Shown here: positions 1 to 8,952 of the stretch, piece after piece
How positions within the stretch are numbered: the first letter of the stretch is position 1
Layout: each line of letters opens with the position of its first letter
DNA from: Methylobrevis pamukkalensis
GTDB taxonomy: Bacteria; Pseudomonadota; Alphaproteobacteria; Rhizobiales; Pleomorphomonadaceae
DNA: 42,917 nt
Reading direction: 5' to 3'
NCBI RefSeq assembly: GCF_001720135.1
Contig: NZ_MCRJ01000022.1
Location: 1-42,917, forward strand
Notes under the pieces: generated by a model
Told to the model about the DNA's origin: nothing
Seen by the model: the letters and a program-made list of their open reading frames with translations, nothing else
The model's database searches: none
Program-made: the position numbers and the translations under genes

Positions 1-4
1 AGGC

Positions 5-853
5 GTGATGAGAACGATGACGGTCAAATATGCGATCCAGTCATTGACCCCGGCGGTCGGCACGGACGAGCGCCTGCGCGCTGGCGTCACGGGTCCCGAG
101 CTGGTCGAGACGAGCCTGCTCGGCGGGCTCCCGATCGCGGTGATCGATCGTGCCCGCTCCGCTGCGTTGATGATCGAATGGGCCATGGAGCGGCGCGGCA
201 AGGGCCTGCCGCCGATCTACGTGACCTCCGCCAACGGTCAGGTGATCTCCAACTGCGCCACCGATCCGGAGATCCGCGCCCTGTTCGACGAGGCCGACCT
301 GATCCACGCCGACGGCAACCCGATGGTCGCGATCTCGCGCTTCAAATGCGCCAAGCCGATCCCGGAACGCGCGGCCACCACGGACCTCGTCCACGACGTG
401 GCCCGGCTCGCCGAACTGACCGGCGCCCGCTTCTACTTCATCGGCGGCTCGCCCGAGGTGGCAAGGAAAGCTGAAGAAAACATGCGCGCGCTCTATCCGC
501 GCCTCGAGATTGTCGGCGCCCGCGACGGCTACTTCAAGAAGGACGAGGAAGACGCCGTCGTCGCCGCGATCAATGCCGCCCGGCCGGACATCCTCTGGAT
601 CGGCTTCGGCGTGCCGCTGGAGCAGCGCTTCATCTCGCGCAACCGCGACCGGCTGACCGGGGTCGGCCTGGTCAAGACCTCGGGCGGGCTGTTCGACTTC
701 CTCTCCGGCGCCAAGAGCCGCGCGCCGAAGATCATGCAGTCGCTCGGCCTCGAATGGCTCTACCGCGCCATCCTGGAGCCGCGGCGGCTGGGCAAGCGCT
801 ATCTTACCACCAACCCGCATGCCCTGTGGCTGCTGCTGACAAGTTCGAGGTGA
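5..853 (+). CDS. WecG/TagA/CpsF-family glycosyltransferase
   Basis: Predicted to transfer a sugar (N-acetylmannosaminuronate-type in the founding members) onto an undecaprenyl-diphosphate-linked acceptor at the inner face of the membrane, an early step of surface polysaccharide assembly. The 282-residue product has the family hallmarks in order: ADG at about 102-104, FIGGSP at 145-150, IGFGVPLEQ at 199-207, and the C-terminal GLEWLYR at 248-254 followed by a basic EPRRLGKRYL stretch that in this family contacts the membrane. The start is uncertain because the window begins four bases upstream: GTG at 5, ATG at 8 and ATG at 17 are all possible and the gene may extend leftwards. It ends 2 bp before the next start, so it heads an exopolysaccharide operon. 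Family assignment is firm; the actual sugar cannot be told from sequence. Confidence 0.88.
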   Translation: MMRTMTVKYAIQSLTPAVGTDERLRAGVTGPELVETSLLGGLPIAVIDRARSAALMIEWAMERRGKGLPPIYVTSANGQVISNCATDPEIRALFDEADLIHADGNPMVAISRFKCAKPIPERAATTDLVHDVARLAELTGARFYFIGGSPEVARKAEENMRALYPRLEIVGARDGYFKKDEEDAVVAAINAARPDILWIGFGVPLEQRFISRNRDRLTGVGLVKTSGGLFDFLSGAKSRAPKIMQSLGLEWLYRAILEPRRLGKRYLTTNPHALWLLLTSSR

Positions 854-855
854 GG

Positions 856-2070
856 ATGGCTTTCCGCGTACCGACGATCCGACGCCCTGCCCTCGCGATG
901 CGCCTTGCCGCGCTCGCGCTTGCCGGCCTGCTTGCCGGCACGTCCCCGGGCATGGCGGCGGGCGCGTTTCCGGGCTGCCTGACCGACCGCGACCTCGGGG
1001 TCGCGCCGGAGCGGCTCGGCGCACTGGCACGCGGCTTCAATCTTCCCGGCTGGCTCGACCGGCCCGACGGCATTCCGCCGGAGCGCAGCGTGCTGCGCCA
1101 TCTGCGCATTCTCGGCATGACCCACATCCGCCTGCCGGTGACGGGCGAACTGGTGATGGCGAAATTTTCCGACGAGGGCACGATCACCCGGCACCTGACG
1201 CATCTGCGCGCGGCGCTGGACCTGCTGCTCGACGAGGGCTTCGCCGTCTCCGTCGACCTGCACCCCGGCAGTCACTTCGCCGAACTCTATCGGGATGACT
1301 CCGAAGCCGGCGCGCTGGCGGTGGAGGATGCCTGGACGCGCATGGCCGCGGTCGTCGCCGGCTATCCGAAGGACCGCGTCTTCGCCGAGGTGCTCAACGA
1401 GCCCGTCACCACGCAGGACGTCTGGGCGGAGCATCTGCCGCGCTTCCTCGCCCACCTGCGCGCGCTGCTTCCCGAAACCACGCTGATCGCCCAGCCCTAT
1501 GGGCCGCAGCGTCCCGAAGTGCTGCTCGGCATGACGCCGTTCGACGACCCGAACATCGTCTACGCGGTCCACTTCTACGATCCGATGGTCTTCACCCATC
1601 AGGGCCTCACCTGGTCGACCGACGCCGATCCGCTGACCCATCTCAAGGGCGTTCCCTTCCCGGCCCGCCGGCTCGATCCGAAGATCCGCCAGATGATCGT
1701 GGACCTGCGCGCCGAAGGCCGCGCCAGCAGCGCCGCCGTGCTCGACAGCGCGCTGGCGCGCGACTGGAATGCCCAGTCCGCCGACCGGCTGTTCGATGCG
1801 CTGCGCACCTGGAGCGACACCAACCGGCGCGCGGTGATCCTCAACGAATTCGGCGTGCTGCGCTTCGAGGCGGCCCCGGACGACCGGGCCCGCTGGCTGG
1901 CCGCCGTGGTGACCGCCGCGGAGGCGCGCGGCTGCGCCGCCTGGACCCACTGGGATTATGCCGACGGCTTCGGCCTGCTCGATCCGGGCACCGGGCTTCC
2001 GGACGATCTCGTCATGCGTGCGCTGCTCGATCCGGGTTCGATCCCGCAGACGGTGGACGCGGACAAGTGA
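856..2070 (+). CDS. Secreted glycoside hydrolase family 5 (cellulase-like)
   Basis: The 404-residue product begins with a signal peptide (basic start, hydrophobic LAALALAGLLAG core, likely cleavage near residue 35) and continues as a GH5 (beta/alpha)8 barrel. Visible GH5 features are RGFNLPGW near 59-66, LRILGMTHIRLPV near 83-95, the acid/base Glu182 in LNEPV, HFYDP near 239-243 and the nucleophile Glu331 in ILNEFG. It probably hydrolyses a beta-glucan in the periplasm or outside, for instance trimming the exopolysaccharide made by this locus, as endoglucanases do in many bacterial cellulose and EPS operons. ATG 856 lies 2 bp after the preceding stop; ATG 898 would leave a shorter signal. The substrate is inferred from context only. 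Confidence 0.88.
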   Translation: MAFRVPTIRRPALAMRLAALALAGLLAGTSPGMAAGAFPGCLTDRDLGVAPERLGALARGFNLPGWLDRPDGIPPERSVLRHLRILGMTHIRLPVTGELVMAKFSDEGTITRHLTHLRAALDLLLDEGFAVSVDLHPGSHFAELYRDDSEAGALAVEDAWTRMAAVVAGYPKDRVFAEVLNEPVTTQDVWAEHLPRFLAHLRALLPETTLIAQPYGPQRPEVLLGMTPFDDPNIVYAVHFYDPMVFTHQGLTWSTDADPLTHLKGVPFPARRLDPKIRQMIVDLRAEGRASSAAVLDSALARDWNAQSADRLFDALRTWSDTNRRAVILNEFGVLRFEAAPDDRARWLAAVVTAAEARGCAAWTHWDYADGFGLLDPGTGLPDDLVMRALLDPGSIPQTVDADK

Positions 2071-2203
2071 CCGACGTGTCCGGGACGCGGTGGGGACCGC
2101 TGCCCCGGACGACACCTCATCGGCCGCACGCAGGGGGTGCGGCGGCCCACATCTGGCGGACGTCACTGCAGGGCGGCCGCCGGTATCACGAGCGGGGAAC
2201 GAC

Positions 2204-3409
2204 ATGCTGAGCAACGACGCGATGCCGGACTCCCGTCCGGCCGTGGACTGGACGGAGACCCTGCTGACCGAACGATCGACCGCGGCGGGCACGATGGACC
2301 CGGCGACGCTCAACATGCGCGTCTTCGACCGCGCGGACGACGCCGAACTCTGGGTCGCCTGGGACCAGATCGAGTCCTACGGCCATCTGACGGTGTTCCA
2401 GAGCCGCTTCTTCATGGAGCGGTTCCTGAAGGTTGTTGCGCCCGCCAGCGGTGCAACGCCGGCGGTCGTGGTCGCCTGCGATGCCCACGGGCGCCCGCAG
2501 GTGATCGCGCCTTTCGTGCGCCTGCGCCGGCAGGGCGTGACGGTCCTGGAACTCGCCGACCTCGACCTTTGCGACTATGCGGCGCCGCTGCTCGGTCCCG
2601 CCGCCCAGTTCGATGTGGCCGGCGCGATCGCGCTGTGGCAGCGCATCCTGGCCGCCCTGCCCCGCGCGGATGTGGTGCGGATGAAGAAGATGCCGCCGCA
2701 GATCGGCCCGTTGCCCAATCCCTTCGTCCTGCTGCCGGGGGTGGCCGAGATGGGCGTCACCACCGCCGTCGTGCCGATGGCGGGCACGGACATCACGAAG
2801 TCCAGCGCCTACAAGGACGCGGCCGGCAAGATCCGCAAGATGAAGCGCGAAGGCGACTATGCCTTCGAGGTCGTCACCGATCCGGACGAGATCTCGAAGA
2901 TCATCGACGTGATGATCGCCCAGCGCCATGACCGCTGCGCCGAACTCGGCCAGCACAGCAATCTCGACCATCCGGCGATCGGCGGCTTCTTCAAGGAACT
3001 CGCCATGGCCGGCGCCGCGGACGGACGCACCAGCGTCACCGCCACGAAATACGACGGCCAGTATATCGCGACCTTCCTCGGCTACGTCCATCGCGGCCGC
3101 TTCAACGGCATCATCACCGCCATGGGTTGCGACAGCTTCCGGCGCTATTCGCCCGGCCTGTGCAACATGGTGGCGACCCAGGAATACTGGAAGAACGCCG
3201 GCCTCGACGTGTTCGACATCGGCGTCGGCGCCCACAGCTACAAGACCCGCTTCGGCGGCACCGGCCTTGAACTGTCGGAATACCAGCAGGCGCTGACGCT
3301 GCGCGGCTTCCTGCTCGCCTTCGAGGCGAAGATCCGCCGCCGCGGCCGCCAGTTCCTCGAGCAGCATCCGGACCTCAATCGCCGGATCCGCCGCCTCCTT
3401 CACAAGTGA
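2204..3409 (+). CDS. GNAT-fold CelD/BcsL-like protein (Acetyltransf_6 type)
   Basis: The 401-residue product looks like the CelD/BcsL cellulose-biosynthesis family, whose C-terminal half is a GNAT-type acyltransferase fold. Supporting stretches are WDQIESYGHLTVFQSR near the N-terminus, a KMKREGDYAFEVV strand, and the C-terminal FDIGVGAHSYKTRFG motif typical of this family. Such proteins sit in polysaccharide operons and are thought to N- or O-acylate sugars; no substrate is known from the sequence. The start at ATG 2204 is preceded by a GGGGAAC ribosome site; an upstream reading to 1958 overlaps the GH5 gene and is not used. The stop overlaps an alternative GTG of the acyltransferase gene, so the two are probably co-translated. 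Confidence 0.75.
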   Translation: MLSNDAMPDSRPAVDWTETLLTERSTAAGTMDPATLNMRVFDRADDAELWVAWDQIESYGHLTVFQSRFFMERFLKVVAPASGATPAVVVACDAHGRPQVIAPFVRLRRQGVTVLELADLDLCDYAAPLLGPAAQFDVAGAIALWQRILAALPRADVVRMKKMPPQIGPLPNPFVLLPGVAEMGVTTAVVPMAGTDITKSSAYKDAAGKIRKMKREGDYAFEVVTDPDEISKIIDVMIAQRHDRCAELGQHSNLDHPAIGGFFKELAMAGAADGRTSVTATKYDGQYIATFLGYVHRGRFNGIITAMGCDSFRRYSPGLCNMVATQEYWKNAGLDVFDIGVGAHSYKTRFGGTGLELSEYQQALTLRGFLLAFEAKIRRRGRQFLEQHPDLNRRIRRLLHK

Positions 3410-3426
3410 TCCACGGACCCGACGCC

Positions 3427-4637
3427 ATGACCATCGAGGACGTCCGCTTCAATCCCCGCGACTATGTGTCGGCCGAGCCGATGGAGACGACCGTCGTGCC
3501 CGCCGCCGTCCCGGCCGCCTTCGACCGGCCGTTCTCGGCGCCGCTGCACGGCGTGCGCGGGGTCGCCGCGCTGGCGGTGGTCTGGAGCCATGTGCTCGCC
3601 CTCCTTGCGGTCGCAAGCCCGACGCTCCTGCCGCTCGGTTTCATGAGCGGCGGCGGCGCGGCGGTGGCGCTGTTCTACGTGCTCAGCGGCGCGGTGCTGG
3701 CGATCTCGCTGAAGCGCTTTGCCCCCTCGATCCCGGCCTTCGCCGCCTACGGCGTGCGCCGGCTGTTCCGGCTCTATCCGCTGCTGATCGCCACCACCGC
3801 CTTCGGCTTCGGCTATGCTTCCTGATCCATCCGCATGTGAACGGCGCCCTGTTCGAGCCGAGCTTCTTCGGCCACTACAGCGAGCCGGTCGGACCGTTCA
3901 AGATCGTCGCGAGCTTCCTCGGGCTGATCGACAAGGCCAACCCGCCGACCTGGTCGATCTTCGTCGAACTGATCGCCTCGGCGCTGCTGCCCTTCTTCGT
4001 GCTCTACGCCCGCGACCTGACGCGCGCCGCGGTTCTCTCCGCCGGCCTGCTGGTCGTCTCCTTCGCGATGCCGCTGCTGCCCGAAACCCACCTGTTCCTC
4101 TACCGCTGGCCGGCCTTCATGGTGAACTTCGCGGTCGGCATCCTTGCGCTGCATGTCGCCCTGCAGCTGCGCCCGCAGCTTGCCCGCCTCCCCGCGTCGG
4201 TCTCGCTGGTTGCCTCGGTCGGCCTGTTCTTCGTGCTGATGAACGGGCGGGCGCTGATGGATGCGGCCGGCTACACCTACTCCGGCCACGCCGACCCGGT
4301 GACCAACCTCTTCGAGATGGCCGTGTCGATGGCGCTGATCGTGCTCCTGCTGGAGGCCGCGCCGAAGCTGGCGACCACCCGGCCGCTGAAGATCCTCGGC
4401 GATCTCTCCTACGGCATCTACCTCATCCACTTCCCGATGCTGTTCACGGTCGCCGCCGGCTTGGTGCTGCTGTTCGGCGCCGACCTGCTCGCCGCTCACA
4501 GCGATCTCTTCGCCCTGAGCCTCGCGATCGTCACGACCCTCGCCGTGCTGGTGGCCAGCGCCCTTGCCTGGCGCTTCCTGGAAAAGCCGATGATCGACGC
4601 CGGCCGCCGCCTTTCGAACCGGATCGACGGGCGGTAA
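3427..4637 (+). CDS. Acyltransferase family 3 (OafA-like), one frameshift as read
   Basis: This is a multi-pass inner-membrane O-acyltransferase of the OafA/NodX/ExoZ group (PF01757 type), which adds acetyl or similar groups to surface polysaccharide. The N-terminal part (3427-3825) has the family signature HGVRGVAALAVVWSH, GGGAAVALFYVLSG and RRLFRLYPLL. The C-terminal part reads in the next frame (to 4637) with PPTWSIFVEL, LGDLSYGIYLIHFP and the closing WRFLEKP. The frames meet near 3816-3820; restoring one base (for example TATGGCTTC) gives an uninterrupted protein of about 403 residues, a normal family length. The start used is ATG 3427; GTG 3406 is an alternative. It is the last gene of the plus-strand EPS block and is followed by a strong terminator. 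Confidence 0.8.
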
Positions 4638-4688
4638 GGACTCCAGGCACGGCGCTGCCCGTGCCTTGCTGCATGACCCGACAACGAC

Positions 4689-4725
4689 AAAGCCCCGGCG
4701 GTGACCTTCACCGCCGGGGCTTTCG
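4689..4725. terminator. Strong bidirectional rho-independent terminator
   Basis: A perfect 16-bp inverted repeat (4689-4704 with 4708-4723) has a three-base loop. It begins with AAA and ends with TTT, so it can terminate transcription on both strands. It lies between the convergent acyltransferase (+) and GINT1-like (-) genes. Confidence 0.9.
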
Positions 4726-4767
4726 TCATTTCTGCGTTGGAAATCGGCCGCGGAAGGATCGGAAAGA

Positions 4768-6297
4768 CTACGCCCCCGGCTCCCGCCGCGCATCGACCAG
4801 CTTCGCCAGCGCCGGAAGCTTCGGGCGGATGGTCGTGCCGTCGATGACCTCCAGCCGGCCGGCGCGGTTCAGCGTGTGGAGCTTGCGGCCCGGCCAGCGC
4901 GGTCCCGGGCGCACGATGTGGCGGACCTCCTGCGCAAATCCCTCCGGATCCAGCCGGGTCACCTCGGCAAGGCCGAGCGCGGAGCCGTAGCCGCCGCTGC
5001 AATCCTGGACCGGCCGCCAGAGCCGCCCGTCGCGGATCACCATGTTGCCCGCGGGCCGCGCGCTGTCGCGATCGATCAGCACGGGGTTTTCGGCAAGCGG
5101 CGTCCACGGGCCGAACAGATCGGGCGCATGCCAGATCGACAGGCAGTCGGACCAGCCGCCGCCATCGTCGTAGGTCGCCGCGAACATCCACATCCGCCCC
5201 TCGTGGGGGATGATGGTGACGTCGGCTGCGACCAGCCCCGAGAGCAGCACCGCACAGCGCTCCCAGCGGTCGGGGAAGGACACGCAGCGATAGAGTGCGA
5301 CGTCGCGGTTGCCGCCCGTCTCCGGGATCATGTAGAGCGCGCCGCCGTGCGCGATCAGGAAGGGAAAGGAGAGGTGCCAGGGATCTTCCAGCACCGGCCT
5401 CATCGCGCCGACCGGTCCGTCCGGGCCGATCTCGATCGCCGAGATGATGCCCTTGCCGACATGGTGGTCGAGATCCTCGACGAACAGCACGCTGCGCCCC
5501 TGCCAGGTGACCGGCACGGGATCGGCGTAGAAGCGGTGGCCGGGATCGGGCAGCACGTTCCAGCGCGGGCCGGAGAGATCGCCGCGTTCCATCACGCCGT
5601 CGCCGTCATTCATCCGCCAGCCGACGCGCCAGTGCGGGGCGTGGCAGCAGAGGCGGTAGATCTCGCGGATGGCGCTCGCCGCCAGCAGCCTGGCCTCGAA
5701 GGCATAAGGACTGCGCGGGGCAAAGGACCTCGGCGCCAGGGACGGCAGCGGCGTCGGGCGCCGGCCTTGCCGATGCAGCCCGACGAGCTTTTCCAGAAGC
5801 GTGACGAGCCGGGCCGACACCGCGTCGATGCCGCCGGAGAGGCCACCGGCGGTTTCGGGTGAGGGATTGGCCCGGCCGAGGACATCGCCGGTCGCCACGT
5901 CCACGACCTCGACGATCGGCAGGCGCCCGGAGAGAACGGCGGCCAGCAGTGCCTCCTCGCCAGCGACACCGTCATAGAGCACCGCCAGCCGCAGCGTGCC
6001 TGGTTGCGCCGCGCCCTCCAGCGCGTCGGCGGCGAGATCGATGACGACCTCGGCGGTGCTCCCCGCCGGTGGCAGGGCGAGGTCGGCGGGCGTCATCGGA
6101 TCGGCGGCGCCGGGACGCAGGCGGCGCAGCAACAGGCGCTCCAGCTCGATCAGCAGCGCCGTGCTGCGTCCCGTCCCGGCGGCGGCACCGGACGGGTCGA
6201 GTTCGACCGCAACGCCGGGCAGCGCGGCAAGGCGCGCGGCGAGGCGCCCGGTCCAGCGCCGGAGTTGCGGCGCAGGACAGCGCAGGAGAACGATCAT
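4768..6297 (-). CDS. GINT1-N-like beta-propeller protein of the EPS locus
   Basis: The 509-residue product has two parts. Residues from about 200 to the end resemble the five-bladed propeller called the glucosamine inositolphosphorylceramide transferase 1 N-terminal domain: RFYADPVPV, DPWHLSFPFLI, YMIPETGGN, WMFAATYDD and the closing GRKLHTLNR repeat the aromatic/Asp motifs of GH43-like blades. Residues 1-190 resemble the small sugar-formyltransferase-like N-domain that often precedes this propeller in bacterial EPS loci (LLIELERLLLRRLR). The cellular role is unknown; transfer or modification of a sugar is the plausible guess. ATG 6297 overlaps the stop of the upstream GT4 gene by 4 bp, so this is the last gene of the minus-strand wzy-wzx-GT4-GINT1 operon. 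Confidence 0.68.
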   Translation of the reverse strand: MIVLLRCPAPQLRRWTGRLAARLAALPGVAVELDPSGAAAGTGRSTALLIELERLLLRRLRPGAADPMTPADLALPPAGSTAEVVIDLAADALEGAAQPGTLRLAVLYDGVAGEEALLAAVLSGRLPIVEVVDVATGDVLGRANPSPETAGGLSGGIDAVSARLVTLLEKLVGLHRQGRRPTPLPSLAPRSFAPRSPYAFEARLLAASAIREIYRLCCHAPHWRVGWRMNDGDGVMERGDLSGPRWNVLPDPGHRFYADPVPVTWQGRSVLFVEDLDHHVGKGIISAIEIGPDGPVGAMRPVLEDPWHLSFPFLIAHGGALYMIPETGGNRDVALYRCVSFPDRWERCAVLLSGLVAADVTIIPHEGRMWMFAATYDDGGGWSDCLSIWHAPDLFGPWTPLAENPVLIDRDSARPAGNMVIRDGRLWRPVQDCSGGYGSALGLAEVTRLDPEGFAQEVRHIVRPGPRWPGRKLHTLNRAGRLEVIDGTTIRPKLPALAKLVDARREPGA

Positions 6298-7471
6298 GCC
6301 GGAACGGTGGTCATGCCGCCGGAGCCGGCGGGCGATGCAACGTCGAGATCGCGCATGATCTTCACGTAGCCCTCGACCATGGCGTCGAGCGAGTATTTCT
6401 TCTCGAGCTGCCGTCCGGTGGCCGACAGCGTCGTCGCCAGCGCCGGATCCGTCAGCACGCGGGTCATCGCCGCGGCGAAGGCCGCGACGTCGGTTGCGTC
6501 GACGAATTCCGCGCAGGGCGCGCCGTCCACCGACAGCACCTCCCTCAGCACGGGCAGGCCGTTGGCGACGACCGGCACGCCGGCCTGCGCCGCCTCGCGC
6601 CGGCGAGGCCGAAGGTCTCGGCGAGCGAGGGAAAGGCGAAGACGTCGAGGGCGGCGAGAAACTCGCCGACCTTCACGGACGGCAGTTCGCCGACGAAATG
6701 GACCCGGTCGCCGACAGAGGTCTCGGCCACGATCGCCTCGAGGCGATCGCGGTCCGGCCCCTGCCCGGCCAGCGCCAGATGCACGCCGGGCATCAGGCCG
6801 AGCGCCCGGATCGGCACCTCGAGATTCTTCATCGGGTTGAGCCGCGCCACCGTGCCGGCGAGCGGAACGTCCTGCGGCAGGCCGAACAGGCTGCGCGCCT
6901 CGGTCTTCGTCAGCGACGCGGCCTTGTTCTGGAAGCCGTGGTCGACATGGACGAGGCGGCGGCGATAGGCGGCCGGATGGCCGGCGAACTCGCGCTCGGT
7001 GTCGGTCGAGTTGACCACATTGGCGTGGTAGAGGCCGATCGACCCCATCAGCCTGTCGGCGGCGCGCAGCAGCCGGTTCATCATCTCCGGCGCCGAATTC
7101 TGGTTGGCGATCACATGCGGCACGCCGGCAAGATGGGCGGCCGGCACGCCGAAGAAGTTGCCGTAATGCTGGAAGGTCATCACCACGTCCGGCTTCACCT
7201 TGCGGATCTCGCGCCAGAGCGTGACGAGGAACTTGCCGAAGGCGAGCGGCGTGCCCGGGCGGTGGCAGCAGCAGAAGTGGGTGTTGGGCGTGTCGTCGAA
7301 GCCGTCGGTGCGACGATAGAAGAACAGCTGGTGGACCTCGTAGCCACGGGCCTCGAGGCCAAGACCGAGCAGGCGTGCGATCTCCTGCGCCCCGGCATTC
7401 TCGGCCTGGGTCTGCACCAGCATCACCTTCGGCCGTCCGGCCACGGCACGCTCGTTGCCAGATGTGGTCAT
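6294..7471 (-). CDS. GT4 glycosyltransferase, one frameshift as read
   Basis: This retaining GT-B glycosyltransferase of family 4 would add a sugar to the EPS repeat unit at the cytoplasmic face. The N-terminal domain (from ATG 7471) starts KVMLVQTQAENAGAQEIARLL. The donor-site domain shows GTVARLNPMKNLEVPI, ALAGQGPDRDRLE, VHFVGEL and AFPSLAETFGLA, followed in the next frame by EAAQAGVPVVANG, which completes the E-x7-E signature. The frame changes near 6594-6606; one restored base gives about 392 residues, the usual size. The start overlaps the wzx stop by 4 bp (ATGA), showing translational coupling, and the stop overlaps the next ATG in the same way. The acceptor and donor sugars are unknown. 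Confidence 0.85.
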
Positions 7472-8901
7472 GTCGGCGACCTTTCCGCGTCTGCGGGCGG
7501 CACGGTCTGCGCCGATGCCTCCGCCTTGAACAGTTGCCGCACGGACGGGTCGAGCCCGGTCAGCCGGCGGCATTCGAAATTGAGCACCATGGTCATCGCC
7601 ACGAAGGAGACCGCGGTGGAGATCGCCGCGCCGGTCACGCCGAGCAGCGGGATCAGCAGGAAGAAGCCCGCGCAGCGCATGGCGACGCTGCCCGCGATCA
7701 CGCCGAGGTAGCGGCCCTCATGGCCGGTCAGAAGCAGGATCGACGGGGCGGGGCCTGCGGCCGCGACCGCGGCCGTGCCGATCGAGAGGATCAGCAGGAT
7801 CGGATACTGGTCCATGTATTCGGCGCCGAAGATCCAGAGCATCAGCTTGCCGCCGATCAGCACCGCCACAAGCCCCGTCACCACGATCAGCGCCGTGAAC
7901 AGCGCCATCGAGCGCATCACCCGGCCGAGTTCCGCGGTCTCGCGCCCGAAGTAGAGCCGGGGGATATGGCGCGTGCCGAAGGTGTTGATGCCGTCGGCCG
8001 CCATGGCGAAGCTGTTGGCAAGGCGCGCGGCGACGAAATAGGCGCCGGCCGCGACCGGGTCGATCAGCAGGCCGATGATGATCACCTCGGCATACTGGTT
8101 GATCGATTCCATGATCGCCGACAGCCACATCTTCCACGAGCGCGGCACCCAGTTGGCCGTGTCGTAGGCGATGCGGGCGGCGCGAACGGCCTGCGGGACA
8201 TGCCGGCGGATCGCCAGAAGCTGGATCGTGACCGACAGGGCGATGCCGCCGGCGGCGACGAGGAAGAAGTCCGACGCCGTGACCGCAACCGACATCACCA
8301 TCGCCGCGATCAGCACGACGACGACCACCAGCCGCCAGGTGATCTCGCGGTGGGCGTCGCCGACGAAGATGTTGACGATCGCCCGCGAGGCATGGGTCGT
8401 GTAGAGCAGCAGCGTGTGGAGAAGCAGGAAGACCCCGAGCCCGACCGCCATCGCAACGTCGCCCTCGGCCCACATCTCGTAGCCGAAGATCGCAAGGCCG
8501 ACCGGGATGGACAGGCCGATGGTGACGGCAAAGCCGAACACCAGCGCGCCCTTGGCAAGGCCCTCGGCCTTCTGCGCCAGATATTCGTTCCAGGCCCGGA
8601 CGATCAGCAGTTCCTGCCCGAAGACGGCGACCACCGAGGCGAGCGAGACCAGCGAGAACCAGATGGCAAATCGCCCGAACTCGACCTCGCCCATGGCCCG
8701 TGCGGCCAGCGAGAACAGCAGGAAGGACGAGGCCGCGCTCGCGACCTTCAGGAGCATGGTGCCGAAGATCGCGTGATTGGACCGGTTTGCCGTGAAGCCG
8801 CGGATCTTCGCAACAAGGCGGGCGACGAGGCTCTCGCGGGTGGGCGCGGTCTCGAAGCCGGCGGCGGCATCGCCGCGGATCGTCTGGCCGTCGTCACTCA
8901 T
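7468..8901 (-). CDS. wzx: Wzx-type polysaccharide flippase (MOP superfamily)
   Basis: The 477-residue product has about twelve to fourteen hydrophobic helices and the look of a Wzx/RfbX repeat-unit flippase: a basic cytosolic N-terminus with NHAIFGTMLLKVASAASSF, a conserved membrane stretch FGRFAIWFSLVSLASVVAVFG near 80-100, and GVTGAAISTAVSFVA near the C-terminus. It would move undecaprenyl-linked repeat units across the inner membrane for polymerisation by the neighbouring Wzy-like protein. It starts at ATG 8901, 51 bp after the Wzy stop, and is coupled to the GT4 gene by a 4-bp overlap. The symbol denotes a role inferred from topology and locus; specificity is unknown. Confidence 0.8.
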   Translation of the reverse strand: MSDDGQTIRGDAAAGFETAPTRESLVARLVAKIRGFTANRSNHAIFGTMLLKVASAASSFLLFSLAARAMGEVEFGRFAIWFSLVSLASVVAVFGQELLIVRAWNEYLAQKAEGLAKGALVFGFAVTIGLSIPVGLAIFGYEMWAEGDVAMAVGLGVFLLLHTLLLYTTHASRAIVNIFVGDAHREITWRLVVVVVLIAAMVMSVAVTASDFFLVAAGGIALSVTIQLLAIRRHVPQAVRAARIAYDTANWVPRSWKMWLSAIMESINQYAEVIIIGLLIDPVAAGAYFVAARLANSFAMAADGINTFGTRHIPRLYFGRETAELGRVMRSMALFTALIVVTGLVAVLIGGKLMLWIFGAEYMDQYPILLILSIGTAAVAAAGPAPSILLLTGHEGRYLGVIAGSVAMRCAGFFLLIPLLGVTGAAISTAVSFVAMTMVLNFECRRLTGLDPSVRQLFKAEASAQTVPPADAERSPT

Positions 8902-8952
8902 CGGACATCCCTGTCGTGTCGTCGCGCTGAAAGTCCGGCCCGGATGCGGGCG

